64,000 nt of DNA from JAHECW01 sp964641415 (GCA_964641415.1 CAZXMW010000008.1:39365-103364); one strand, 5' to 3'. Numbered from the stretch's first letter, positions 27,010-36,470 are shown. The notes: generated by a model not told the origin, from the letters alone. Program-made: numbers and translations.

Positions 27010-28929
27010 ATGTGCGGAATCGCAGGCTATGTGGTCGCCGACCGCCGGACGGGCACTGCCACCATCCGCACGGCTCTCGACCGCATGCGTCATCGCGGCC
27101 CCGACGACGAGGGGTTTGTTCTCATCGATCCCTCGACGTCCTCCGTCGTCGACGTTGTGACCGGCTCGACGATGGCGGGCGTCCGCAGCAGACCCGGCCC
27201 GCCGGACCCCGAGAGCGTTCCGCACCGTATCGGCCTCGGACACCGCCGTTTCGCACTCGTCGACCCGGGACCGTCGGGCCACCAGCCGTTCACATCCCGT
27301 GACGGATCGGTCCGGCTGACCTGGAACGGTGAGATCTACAACTACATCGAGCTGCGCCGCGAGCTCGAGGTGTCGGGCCACGTCTTCGCGACCCCGTCGG
27401 ACACCGAGGTCTTCGTCAACGCCTACCTCGAGTGGGGCACGGGTTGCTTCGAGCGGTTCATCGGCTTCTGGGCCGCCGCTCTGTACGACTCGCGGAAAAA
27501 GACCGTGCTGTTGAGCCGGGATCGGGTGGGCAAGGCCCCGCTCTACACCTGTCGGACACGCTCCGGGCTCTACTGGGCCTCGGAGCTCGGCGCGCTCCGA
27601 TCGCTGGTCCCGGAGACCGTCGTCTGGTCGGTCCGCACCCAGTCCGTCGTCGACTTCCTCTACTGGGGGATTCGCGACATCGACGGCTCGACCTTCTATG
27701 ACGATGTCGCGACCTTTCCCGCTGCGTCGTATGGCTGGGTCGACGACGGCCCCCTCACACCGGTACCGTTCTGGCGATTACCCGACCGGCGTCTCAGCAC
27801 CCGCGAGATCTCGGCCGACGAGGCCGCCCGCGAGGTCCGTACGGCCCTGACGGACGCGGTCAGAATCCGGCTCCGGGCGGATGTGCCGATCGGGGTCCAG
27901 ATCAGCGGCGGGCTCGACTCGTCGAGCATCCTCGCGCTCACTGCCGGCTTGACCGATCGTGTCGCCGCCTACACCGTCGCGTTCGACCAACCCGATGCCA
28001 ACGAAGAACCGTTTGCCCGCGCAGTCGCCGAGCGCCACTCGAAGGTGGTCGACTATCGCGTGCTGTCGCCCCCGATGACCGACCCCGCCGAACGGATGGC
28101 AGCCTTCGTCGAGCTCATGGGCGAGCCCTTCCACTCGCCCAACCAGATCACCAACCACTTCATCTGGAAGACCATCCGCGACCAGGGTCTGCGCGGTGTC
28201 CTGTACGGCGCGGGCGGCGACGAGGTCTTCGCCGGCTACCCGGCCGAGTACGGCCACCCGCATCTGAGATGGCTGCTCCGGCGCGGTCGGTTCCTGGAGA
28301 CGTTGCGGGAGTTCGCCGCCTTCCCCAAGCGCTACCACGATGATCGCGTCAAGGACCTCGTGATTCGCGCGCTTTTCACGGCGAGCCCGGCCAGGGAGGA
28401 ACGGGGGCGCCGACATCCCGTCCCGAAAGAGATCGACCCGTGCGTGATTCCCCAGGCCGACCGAACTCCGACCGCCGCGCCCATCGAGCTCGAGGCACGC
28501 CTCAGGGACAACTTCGCCCGGCGACTGATCCCCTACTGGACGCACATCGACAACCAGAACAGCATGGGCGTCCCGATCGAGCTGCGTTGCCCCTTCCTCG
28601 ACCACCGCGTCGTCGAGCTCGGCTTCCAGCTTCCCATCGAGTACCTCATCCACCGGGGCTGGACCAAGTGGATTCTCCGGCGCGCCATTGAGGAGGATCT
28701 CCCCGACGTCGTGACCTGGCGCCGGCACAAGATGGGCTTCCCGTTTCCGCTGCAACGGTGGCTCATTGAGTCTGCAGATCGGCTAGTCTCGCTGCTGCCC
28801 GAATCGGCAGGGTCCTTCATCAACCCGGTCAGTCTCGACACCAACTACGGTTTACTCAACAAGCTGAACCCAGAATACCTCTGGAAGGTCCTCGCACTCG
28901 GTCTGTGGTCGACTCGTCCATCCGTGTGA
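27010..28929 (+). CDS. asnB: glutamine-hydrolysing asparagine-synthetase-like amidotransferase
   Basis: 639 residues. The N-terminal Ntn glutaminase begins at the catalytic Cys2 (MCGIAGYVVADRR) and has RLTWNGEIYNYIELR. The C-terminal synthetase has the PP-loop QISGGLDSSSILALTAGL and GAGGDEVFAGYPAEYG. The family makes asparagine, but copies in polysaccharide loci (for example WbpS-like) amidate a sugar carboxylate such as a uronic acid. Its context of glycosyltransferases supports that role, as inference. It ends 2 bp from the stop of the convergent glycosyltransferase. Confidence 0.9.
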   Translation: MCGIAGYVVADRRTGTATIRTALDRMRHRGPDDEGFVLIDPSTSSVVDVVTGSTMAGVRSRPGPPDPESVPHRIGLGHRRFALVDPGPSGHQPFTSRDGSVRLTWNGEIYNYIELRRELEVSGHVFATPSDTEVFVNAYLEWGTGCFERFIGFWAAALYDSRKKTVLLSRDRVGKAPLYTCRTRSGLYWASELGALRSLVPETVVWSVRTQSVVDFLYWGIRDIDGSTFYDDVATFPAASYGWVDDGPLTPVPFWRLPDRRLSTREISADEAAREVRTALTDAVRIRLRADVPIGVQISGGLDSSSILALTAGLTDRVAAYTVAFDQPDANEEPFARAVAERHSKVVDYRVLSPPMTDPAERMAAFVELMGEPFHSPNQITNHFIWKTIRDQGLRGVLYGAGGDEVFAGYPAEYGHPHLRWLLRRGRFLETLREFAAFPKRYHDDRVKDLVIRALFTASPAREERGRRHPVPKEIDPCVIPQADRTPTAAPIELEARLRDNFARRLIPYWTHIDNQNSMGVPIELRCPFLDHRVVELGFQLPIEYLIHRGWTKWILRRAIEEDLPDVVTWRRHKMGFPFPLQRWLIESADRLVSLLPESAGSFINPVSLDTNYGLLNKLNPEYLWKVLALGLWSTRPSV

Positions 28930-28931
28930 GG

Positions 28932-30098
28932 CTAGAGGGGCTTTCGTGCCGCCTCGAAAAGGGCGTCCCGGAGGCGGCCGAGGCTCCGCTCGGCGGAGTA
29001 GTAGTTGATTATGTGTTGTCGCCCAGCTTGCCCCGTGGTTGATGCCAATGCAGGCTCACGAGCGAGCTGGATCATGCGTTCGGCCATCCCGTCTACGTCT
29101 CCCTCTTCGACGAGAAAGCCACTCGAACCGTCGACAACCGCATCGTTGATGCCCCCATGTCTCGTAGCGACCACCGGCAACCCGCAGGCCGAGGCCTCGA
29201 GCACCGCAACCGGTGTTCCTTCCGAGTCACCATCGGCCGCGGTTCGGGAGTGCTGGACAAAACACCGGGCCCTCCGCATCCACCGGACCACCTCATGGTG
29301 GGAGACACTGCCAGGAAGCTGAACCCGTTCAGAGACGGTCAGGGACTTCGTATGCTCGCATGCGGCGGAATAAAGCGGTCCGTCGCCGAGCATCACTAAC
29401 CGCGCGTCGGGCACGGCAGCCGCGACCCGCGCGAAGGCGTCAATCGTCAAAAGCGGCCCCTTCTTTTCCACGAACCGTCCGAGAGCGAGAAAGATTGGCG
29501 GCGTCGCACCGGGATTTGCACCGTGGAACCGGCGGACGTCAACCCCACAGGGGTTGCAGACGACGTTTTCCGGCGGCGCTCCCAAGCGATGAAGCTGACG
29601 ACGCATGTGCTCGGAGACCACAACGATCCGGGCCGCCATCAGAAACAGCCGTCGGTAACTCTCACTGAGCCGGAGCAGGGTCGGCTTTCGATATGCGTCG
29701 AAGCCGTGGAAGTGGACCACCAACGGAGTCCGCGATACAGAACACGCATCCATGATCTCGATCGCGGTAGTGGCGTACTCCGCGAGCACCACGTCGATTC
29801 GCTGTCTGCGCAGAAAAAGGCCCAGCTGTCGTGCGTAGAGCCGGTTTGGGAGCCGTCGCCCGACGGCACCAATCGCACGGTTCCGTCCGATTCGAAAAAC
29901 CCGCGCGACGATGTCGCCAACCCCTCGGGCCACCCCGGAGAGAATGCCGCAGTCATCGCCGACAAAGAGCGGTCTCGGCGAACCCCAGACCACCAGCGGA
30001 TCATCGACCAGCCCACAGATATGGGCATCAATGAAGGACTCGGACACGACGTCCCGCTCGGGGATGACGACCGCTAAACGGAGATTCCGTTCAGTCAT
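28932..30098 (-). CDS. family 4 glycosyltransferase
   Basis: 388 residues. It has LVVHFHGFDAYRK and VVCNPCGVDVRRFHGANPG, then the donor-binding tract FLALGRFVEKKGPLLTIDAF and the EX7E region DSEGTPVAVLEASACGLP, which places it near the colanic-acid-type GT4 group. It starts 8 bp inside the preceding gene (30091). It is the last gene of the operon that begins with the SGNH-radical SAM fusion. ATG 30098 is chosen because the family start is MTERNLRLAVVIPE; an upstream ATG at 30134 is possible. Confidence 0.87.
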   Translation of the reverse strand: MTERNLRLAVVIPERDVVSESFIDAHICGLVDDPLVVWGSPRPLFVGDDCGILSGVARGVGDIVARVFRIGRNRAIGAVGRRLPNRLYARQLGLFLRRQRIDVVLAEYATTAIEIMDACSVSRTPLVVHFHGFDAYRKPTLLRLSESYRRLFLMAARIVVVSEHMRRQLHRLGAPPENVVCNPCGVDVRRFHGANPGATPPIFLALGRFVEKKGPLLTIDAFARVAAAVPDARLVMLGDGPLYSAACEHTKSLTVSERVQLPGSVSHHEVVRWMRRARCFVQHSRTAADGDSEGTPVAVLEASACGLPVVATRHGGINDAVVDGSSGFLVEEGDVDGMAERMIQLAREPALASTTGQAGRQHIINYYSAERSLGRLRDALFEAARKPL

Positions 30099-31764
30099 CG
30101 CGTCGACCGCCTCGAACGGCGGCTTCATCACCACAGAAGGTGTCCAAGGGCGTTCCTCCCAAGATCGATCGAACCCGGGTCAAGATCTCCCTCCGATCCA
30201 TGTCTGGGTATCCATTGAGACCAACCACGACATCCGCCCACTCCGCCCAAATCGGGCTGCGTTCCAGTGCCCGCTCGAAGTCGAGGGTCAACGCGAACCG
30301 GACCCCGCGATCGATGATCTCGGTCAACCAGCTTTCCTGTACATACTGAGCAAGGGTCACGAGGTCCTTCAGATTGACCACGTGGTACTCGTCCGCCAGC
30401 ATGGTCAGACCGACGTCACGGTCAAGATAGCCGCTGGGGAAAACCAACCCGTTCGCCCTTCGACGCATCCACCAGTAAACCGGGGTCAGCCCACGGTATG
30501 CGACGAATCGGAGCACCCGTTCGACCAAACCGTGCGGAGCCTTCCAGGCGAGCAGACGTGGCAGATGTCGATCCACCAGTCGTAGCGGACCGGCACCGAA
30601 CTCGAGTCCGAGCACTGCCTCGAGTGCATCGATTCCGCGACGCAATGTATCCTCGTACCAATCGGCATCGATCCAACCGGAGTGCTGTATGCGCGCCAGC
30701 ACGCACAACGCCTGGACGTGGGTGTTGAGACAGAGCGAGTTGGTCCGGGACCGGCCGAAAACCGGTTCGTCGAATTCGAGTGGACGAGTGTGCTCGGCCG
30801 AGTCATGGAGAAACCACAGACCCGCACCAGGGAGCTCTTCTGTCAGGTCATCCACGGCGTAGCGGACCACTCGATCGACGGCCTCGGCGAGTTGGGGATC
30901 GGGGGCCACGTCGTGCTCCGACAACAGGAGATCGACCCCGTCCCACAGCATCCGCGCGTGGACCTCGGGTTCCTCGTTCCAGAACCCGTGACGCCACGAT
31001 CCGTCCTGGCCCAGATCGAAGCACACAGTCCAGGCGGTGACTCGCGCCAGAATCCGGCCGAGCTCCGAACCTTGGGTGACATGCAGTGTCTCGAGATAGT
31101 TCCACCAGGCCAGCGCACACTGTTGGCAGCGAAACCGACCGTGTCCGTCGTCGCGGGGGTCGAAAATACTGCCGTCGATCAGGTACCGCCAGAGATCCGT
31201 CGGCGACGTCGCCTCGAACCAATCGGATTTCACGACACGTTCACCGGCGACCCCGTCAGATCGAAGAATCTCGCTTGCACCTACCAGCCCGCCATCGGCG
31301 AACGCCACGACCGGCCAGAAGACCGTGACCCGCCGATCCGAAGTCAGTCGAAGGCGGAGGGTCGGACAAGCCTCGACATCGGTGGTCGCCGCCAGTGATG
31401 CATCCGTGTCTTCGACGAGGCGGCCGTGCTCGTCCATTTCACCGATCACCGCCGCCCGAGGGAACCAGAGCATCGGTGCCTTTCCGACGCCGCCCCGGGT
31501 GATGAGGATGCCAAGACGGTCGGCGGAACACAGCTCTGAGGTGTCGGCGGCCAGAGCGATCTCCACGGAGTCGGTCCCGGAGACCGGCGACCAGCGGCAG
31601 AAACGGACCTCTACCCCGTCGTCGGGGAGGGCGAGCACGAGCTGTTCGAACTCTGGGGAGGTCCACCGGAGCTCGAGTTGTGCGACCGCCGAGCTCTCCA
31701 GTACAGTCGTTTTCAGCGGTTCGTCGTCGAGTACGATCATCGTGGTGTCACCCGGCTCGGGCAT
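30091..31764 (-). CDS. uncharacterised protein with alpha-helical (toroid-like) C-terminal domain
   Basis: 557 residues that I do not recognise. The first 200 are beta-rich with no signal peptide (VEVRFCRWSPVSGTDSVEIA). From about residue 210 there are regular helical hairpins (RCQQCALAWWNYLETLHVTQ, AVDRVVRYAVDDLTEELPG, SLCLNTHVQALCVLARIQ) like the (alpha/alpha) toroid of glycan epimerases, lyases and unsaturated glucuronyl hydrolases. That likeness and its place between two GT4 genes suggest a glycan-acting enzyme; no catalytic residue can be named. A GGGGAG site precedes the ATG. Confidence 0.7.
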   Translation of the reverse strand: MPEPGDTTMIVLDDEPLKTTVLESSAVAQLELRWTSPEFEQLVLALPDDGVEVRFCRWSPVSGTDSVEIALAADTSELCSADRLGILITRGGVGKAPMLWFPRAAVIGEMDEHGRLVEDTDASLAATTDVEACPTLRLRLTSDRRVTVFWPVVAFADGGLVGASEILRSDGVAGERVVKSDWFEATSPTDLWRYLIDGSIFDPRDDGHGRFRCQQCALAWWNYLETLHVTQGSELGRILARVTAWTVCFDLGQDGSWRHGFWNEEPEVHARMLWDGVDLLLSEHDVAPDPQLAEAVDRVVRYAVDDLTEELPGAGLWFLHDSAEHTRPLEFDEPVFGRSRTNSLCLNTHVQALCVLARIQHSGWIDADWYEDTLRRGIDALEAVLGLEFGAGPLRLVDRHLPRLLAWKAPHGLVERVLRFVAYRGLTPVYWWMRRRANGLVFPSGYLDRDVGLTMLADEYHVVNLKDLVTLAQYVQESWLTEIIDRGVRFALTLDFERALERSPIWAEWADVVVGLNGYPDMDRREILTRVRSILGGTPLDTFCGDEAAVRGGRRDD

Positions 31765-31798
31765 CGGCTCCCCGTTCTCGGATCCGCAGGGACGACGT

Positions 31799-32887
31799 TC
31801 ACGCAGACCCCGTTAGAACGGCGTCGTAGACCTCGAGCCACCTCGGGGCCAGCCTGTCCCACGCCAGAACGTCGATCGCATGCCGCCGTGCCGCCAGCCC
31901 CCTTCGTTGCCGTTCCTCGACTGAGCCGGCGACGCGTTCGACCGCATCGACAGTCCCTGCGACGTCGCCAACGGGCAGCAGATCGGCGAACGAAGGGTCG
32001 ACGTAGGAGGAAACCCCCGCGACATCGGTGGAGACGATCGGAGTGCCGCAGGCGATCGCCTCGAGGATCGCGTTGTTGGCCGTCGCATCGAGCAGGGGAA
32101 GGAGCAGCACCGTCGCCCGCCGGTAGAGCTCTCGCAACTCGATATCGCTCAACCCGGCGTGGAAACAGACAGCGTCGTGGCGTGCGATCCGGAGCAGCTC
32201 CTCTGCCGACCGGGCTGCGAGCGGGATCACGAAGTCAAACCGGATTCTCGGCTCGTCCACCACCAAACGATCAATGACATCCGAGATCGTTCGGAGATCC
32301 CTCAGCCAGTGCCCGACGATGAGACAGTGAGGGTGTGAGCCTGCGACGAACCCCTCGTTTTCCGGACAGAAAAACCCGGTATCGACACCGTGAGGTATGC
32401 AAAACACCGGCGTAGTGAGCATCTCGGACCAATACCCGGCTTCACGTTCCGTGAGCACGACGAGCCCGTCGAGCGCTCGGACGACTTCGGGTCGACCGTG
32501 GACGAGCTTCCACCACGAGCTCGGTTGGTGCGCGGTTGCGATCAACCGGCTTCCGCCGGTCTTCGAGCGGTCGGCGAGACGACCGAGATCCATCTCGAGG
32601 TACATCAGGTGGACGAGATCGGGACGATGACGGTCGACGGCCGCTTTCACCTCGCGTTCGAGGAGATAGCTCGAGGTGTCGTAGAAAGGACTGTCGCTGC
32701 ACCCCCTCCGGCGCCAATCGAGATACCGCCGCCGAATCGGCCCGAGCTCGGGAGTCAATCTCGCTACATCGCAAAACCGCCACTGCCCCGCCGACCGGTC
32801 GAGAAAGTCGCACCCTCGATCGTATCCGCTGTACCGGCCCATCCAGTCGATCCTGGTTCGAGTACGGAGGACGACCCCGTCAGCCAC
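31799..32887 (-). CDS. family 4 glycosyltransferase
   Basis: 362 residues. The N-terminal domain is short and divergent (CDVARLTPELGPIRRRYLDW, DLVHLMYLEMDLGRLADRS). The C-terminal part has FCIPHGVDTGFFCPENEG, HCLIVGHWLRDL and LLLPLLDATANNAILEAIAC, a GT4-like EX7E region with Asn in place of the first acidic neighbour. It starts 8 bp inside the pentapeptide gene. The sugar is unknown. Confidence 0.8.
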   Translation of the reverse strand: MADGVVLRTRTRIDWMGRYSGYDRGCDFLDRSAGQWRFCDVARLTPELGPIRRRYLDWRRRGCSDSPFYDTSSYLLEREVKAAVDRHRPDLVHLMYLEMDLGRLADRSKTGGSRLIATAHQPSSWWKLVHGRPEVVRALDGLVVLTEREAGYWSEMLTTPVFCIPHGVDTGFFCPENEGFVAGSHPHCLIVGHWLRDLRTISDVIDRLVVDEPRIRFDFVIPLAARSAEELLRIARHDAVCFHAGLSDIELRELYRRATVLLLPLLDATANNAILEAIACGTPIVSTDVAGVSSYVDPSFADLLPVGDVAGTVDAVERVAGSVEERQRRGLAARRHAIDVLAWDRLAPRWLEVYDAVLTGSA

Positions 32888-33725
32888 GATCTCGCCCCCC
32901 GTCCATCACCGACCCGAGCCCCTCCGCATTCCAGGTTCTCGCGCCGTCGAAGACAGCGTCCTTGAGACAGGCTCCGGAAAAGTCGCTTTCTCCCAAGTCC
33001 GCGCCGGTGAAATCAGCACCCTCGAGTATCGCCTCTCTGAAGTCGGTCACACGAGCCTGACACCCCACGAACGACGCTCCGGTGAGATCCGAGCGTCGAA
33101 AGTTGGCTCCGATGCAGTCCGCGGTGTCGAAAACCGCGTGCCTGGCTCGGGCGCCGCGGCAGCTGGTATTGAAGAGGCTCGCCGTGGAAAGGTCTGCCTC
33201 CTCGAGCGACACGTTGCGCAGCCGTGCATCTCGCAGGCAGGATCCGCGCATGACTGCGCCGAAAAGGTCGGCGTCATCGATTTCGGCAGCGGTCAAGAGA
33301 ACACTCTCGAGACGGATCCCCTGCAACGCACCGGAGACGGTAATGCCCGAAAGATCGGCCCCGCTCAGATCACATCCGACCATTTCCAGCTCGGTCCACG
33401 ACGCCCTCTCCGCGCTCAAACCGCGGCAGTCGCAGTCATGGAAAGCGACGGACTTCAAACGCGAACCGTCGAGATTGACCCGCCGGAGTCGGCACCCGAT
33501 AAACGACACTCGCTCGGCCACGAGATGATTGAGATCGAGGCGAGAAAGGTCACGGCGGACGAATCGAAGCTCGCTCACTAGTCCTTTGTCGAGGTCCGAG
33601 AGCTGCGCCATGAGCTCGGTTCTTCGGAGCCGTCGCGGCCGCAACAGACGATGCGAGCCGCGCCGTCGGCTGATTCGGCCGAGACGCGCGATGACCCTCC
33701 GGATCAGGGAAGGTCTGGAGATCAT
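32880..33725 (-). CDS. pentapeptide-repeat protein
   Basis: 281 residues. After an Arg-rich start (residues 1-40) come about forty pentapeptide units of the A(D/N)LxX type, for example CDLSGADLSGITVSG, EEADLSTASLFNTS and EGADFTGADLGESDFSGA, which fold as a quadrilateral beta-helix. Such proteins bind partners or mimic DNA, and have no catalysis of their own. It starts in an ATGA overlap with the SGNH-radical SAM gene and is followed by an 8-bp overlap with a glycosyltransferase, so it is made in fixed ratio with both. A scaffolding role is inference. Confidence 0.85.
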   Translation of the reverse strand: MISRPSLIRRVIARLGRISRRRGSHRLLRPRRLRRTELMAQLSDLDKGLVSELRFVRRDLSRLDLNHLVAERVSFIGCRLRRVNLDGSRLKSVAFHDCDCRGLSAERASWTELEMVGCDLSGADLSGITVSGALQGIRLESVLLTAAEIDDADLFGAVMRGSCLRDARLRNVSLEEADLSTASLFNTSCRGARARHAVFDTADCIGANFRRSDLTGASFVGCQARVTDFREAILEGADFTGADLGESDFSGACLKDAVFDGARTWNAEGLGSVMDGGRDRG

Positions 33726-35296
33726 GCCGATCTCAACAGGCGCCACGGACGAGCGGCCGACGCCGCAACGCGGGTGATGAGATTGCCGTAACCCACCTCC
33801 CACATCAGTCGTGGATCGCCCCACCTCAGGTCGCGATACGGGTAGTGGATCCCGCCTTTGTCCCGACGAACACCGCCCTGCGTTGCGTACGACCAGATGT
33901 GGTTTCCCTCGAGCTCCTCGAGACCGCTGTCGAGCAAAGCTGCGGTGCCGTCGACCGATCCCTCAAAAACTCCCTCGGGCAACGGCTGCGGTTCGAGATC
34001 GAGCCGAGCCGTCCGATCGATGATATTGCCGTAGCCGCCCCAGACCTGGGATTCGGGTGATCGCGCGACGTTCCCTTCGTTGTCGACGCAGAGATAGAAC
34101 TGGCCGGCGTAGGACAGCTTGCCGGCCGAGTTCGGGTTGGTCAGCATGAGCCGGATGCTCGTTCGATCCATGAATGACGCCACCATCCGCCGTTCCTGCT
34201 CGGTGTAGGCATCGGGGTAGGCATCCCCCTTGTAGGACCCTCGAAAGCGACGGACATGGACAAAGTACCCGTGCCGATCAAAGACCCTGAAGTGCATGTC
34301 GAACAGGGGCACATGCTCTGGATACATGACGTAGACCACCGGAGCCTCGATGCCGTGCTCGCGCAGGATGTCGAGCTGCGACAGGAACTCACGCTGGGTC
34401 ACACGCTGGGTGGGGTGGAATGACGCATTGATCTCGAGCCGGCCCTCGCGAACGAGCTTGGTCGAGCACAGTCGGTCGAGGGGCGAGGAGAGGTTTGTGG
34501 TGATGATGCAGTCCCACTGCGGCTCGGAGGCGACGAGATCGAGGACGTCGAAGAAATTCTTGCCCAGGGTCGGTTCTCCGTAGGACAGGTAGAAGGTCAC
34601 CCGCTGACGGCCGAAGAGAGCGAGATAACCCTCACGCCAATCGTCGATCGAGTGCCGAAAGAAGTGGTGCTTGGTTGGATAGTAGCAGTAGGGACAGCGG
34701 TAATTGCACAGCCCGTACTGGCCGTTGTACTGCCAAACGACGGTCGTCGAGACCCGCGGCATGATCGTCATAACGGTATCGACGATGAGCTCCGAGCCCG
34801 TCGTGCTGGGGTGAATTTCGTCGTCCAGCCCCGCCGAGACCGGCCGAAATCGACGTTTCCATGCACTGTTCACATCGACCACCCTCACCCGCTCCGCCCG
34901 GGCGATTTTGACCAGTTCCTGATTGTAGCGGTCGATGATGTCGCTCGTTCCGGCCGTCGAACCCTGCCAATCAGGATTGATTGTGAGGACCAGCACCCGG
35001 ATCCCGCACCCGACCAGCCGTCGGATCATCGACGTCATGGACCGTGAGAACGTCGCACGGTCGACGCCCTTGCGCCAGTCGTTCATTCCGAATCCGACGA
35101 TAACAACCTGCGGCCGGCGTGCGATCACCCTTTCCACACGTTCGAGACCGAGCACCGAGGTGTCGCTGACGACACCCGCATTGATCACCTCCACCTCGCG
35201 ATCCGGGTACGTCGAGCAGAGCCGTCGCTCGAGAATCGGCGCCCAGGCCTTGGTGATGGAATCACCGAAAGCGACGATACGACAGGGGTTTTCCAT
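33722..35296 (-). CDS. SGNH hydrolase fused to radical SAM domain
   Basis: 524 residues with two domains. Residues 1-185 form a complete SGNH hydrolase: Ser13 in AFGDSITKAW, Gly41, Asn72 in GFGMND, and Asp159/His162 in DDEIHPS. Residues 185-480 form a radical SAM domain with C197-x3-C201-x2-C204 in LCNYRCPYCYY, a glycine-rich SAM segment (YLSYGEPTLG) and strand INASFHPT. A SPASM-like tail (FYLCVDNEGNVARSPES) keeps only one Cys, so an auxiliary cluster is doubtful. I do not know this fusion from described systems. It leads a five-gene operon and has TATCAT 8 nt before its ATG. Confidence 0.9.
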   Translation of the reverse strand: MENPCRIVAFGDSITKAWAPILERRLCSTYPDREVEVINAGVVSDTSVLGLERVERVIARRPQVVIVGFGMNDWRKGVDRATFSRSMTSMIRRLVGCGIRVLVLTINPDWQGSTAGTSDIIDRYNQELVKIARAERVRVVDVNSAWKRRFRPVSAGLDDEIHPSTTGSELIVDTVMTIMPRVSTTVVWQYNGQYGLCNYRCPYCYYPTKHHFFRHSIDDWREGYLALFGRQRVTFYLSYGEPTLGKNFFDVLDLVASEPQWDCIITTNLSSPLDRLCSTKLVREGRLEINASFHPTQRVTQREFLSQLDILREHGIEAPVVYVMYPEHVPLFDMHFRVFDRHGYFVHVRRFRGSYKGDAYPDAYTEQERRMVASFMDRTSIRLMLTNPNSAGKLSYAGQFYLCVDNEGNVARSPESQVWGGYGNIIDRTARLDLEPQPLPEGVFEGSVDGTAALLDSGLEELEGNHIWSYATQGGVRRDKGGIHYPYRDLRWGDPRLMWEVGYGNLITRVAASAARPWRLLRSA

Positions 35297-35304
35297 CAGT
35301 TTTC

Positions 35305-35310
35305 ATGATA
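35305..35310 (-). promoter_or_regulatory. putative -10 box of the SGNH-radical SAM operon (leaderless)
   Basis: TATCAT on the minus strand ends 8 nt before ATG 35296. The 52-bp gap to the pyruvyl transferase gene has no Shine-Dalgarno for this start. Confidence 0.45.
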
Positions 35311-35348
35311 CCTCGCCCGATTCGGCGGCCGATGGGGAGGTCGGCCAG

Positions 35349-36470
35349 TCAAAGGACGAGGCGGAGCGAGCGAGCCGCGAACTCCCTCTGCCGGGACCGC
35401 CAACCGTCGATTGCCCGACTCGCCCGCAACGCCAATCTCGGCCGCTCGATCTCGAGCTGATCATACATTGAGAGGTAGCGCTCCTTGCTGTACTCGTCGG
35501 TTCGCAGAACCCAATCGCTCATCCCGATACTGTCCATGAAGTCCGCGGTCTTGTTGAACTGGTAGTCGAACGCGACACACGGCTTGCCGGCGCGCCAGGC
35601 GATCACCGTCGGGTGGAGTCGCTGGCTGATCACGTAGTCCATGGATGCAATCGTCGAGAACGCTTCGACAGGGTCGTCTCCCGCGATGAATTCGATATCT
35701 GCCCCAGCTCGAGCCCGCATTCGACCCATCACCGACATCGCACCCTCACGATCGCTGTCGTGGACGTTCTCCGCCAGACCGATGAAGCGCACGATTGCAC
35801 CACGGAACTCGATAAAGGAGTCGACGAGTTCCGCGATCATCGTGTAGGTGCCCTCGTTGTCGAGGTACTGAACCTCTCCGGTCTTCCCCATCGACCGGAC
35901 CATGACCCCCACTGAGAATCCTTCCACCGTATCGACCTGCGGCACCGGATCGAATGCCAACCCGGGGTCACCAATGATCTCAACCCCGTCAACCCCGTTT
36001 GCTGCGCACCGTTCGCGCGACAACGCTCCCCTCACCCCGATCATTGAAGAACGCGACAGGAGTTTTTGGAAACGGGCGCGCTCGGCACCATCGAGCGGCT
36101 CGCTCGGACCGCGGTATCCGGTACCGAAAACCACCATCGGAATACGTGGTCCGGTGAGCGCCGAGGCTATGGCGGGGACCCTCGGCCCGAGGAGGGTACC
36201 GCCGCCAATCACCACGAGATCCGCGTCGTCGTCCTCGGCGAACTCGATTTCCAGACCGAGCTCATCAGCCGCCTGGTCGAAGACCCGCCGGACGCACAGA
36301 CCGAGAAGATCGTCTCCCGCCGCCCGGTTGCCCCTCCAGTCGAGAACCCGAACCCGTCGCGGGCCACCGGAGACTCGGCGGCGGTGCCGGCGGAGCCGCA
36401 GGATGGGGAGGCGACACCTCGATCGTGCCGCCCTCGTGACCCTTTGGGCGAGCTGACGAATCCTGCTCAT
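35349..36470 (-). CDS. polysaccharide pyruvyl transferase family protein
   Basis: 373 residues. The Arg-rich start is followed by LDWRGNRAAGDDLLGLCVRR, GGGTLLGPRVPAI, VFGTGYRGPSEP, and the C-terminal motif ISQRLHPTVIAWRAGKPCVA with DYQFNK. These are the hallmarks of the CsaB/WcaK family, which adds ketal pyruvate to sugars or transfers related groups. It should act in the cytoplasm on the nascent glycan. ATG 36470 follows GGAGGGG; the frame is open upstream to 36677 but that part is antisense-like. It follows the 137-residue gene after 37 bp. Confidence 0.85.
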   Translation of the reverse strand: MSRIRQLAQRVTRAARSRCRLPILRLRRHRRRVSGGPRRVRVLDWRGNRAAGDDLLGLCVRRVFDQAADELGLEIEFAEDDDADLVVIGGGTLLGPRVPAIASALTGPRIPMVVFGTGYRGPSEPLDGAERARFQKLLSRSSMIGVRGALSRERCAANGVDGVEIIGDPGLAFDPVPQVDTVEGFSVGVMVRSMGKTGEVQYLDNEGTYTMIAELVDSFIEFRGAIVRFIGLAENVHDSDREGAMSVMGRMRARAGADIEFIAGDDPVEAFSTIASMDYVISQRLHPTVIAWRAGKPCVAFDYQFNKTADFMDSIGMSDWVLRTDEYSKERYLSMYDQLEIERPRLALRASRAIDGWRSRQREFAARSLRLVL

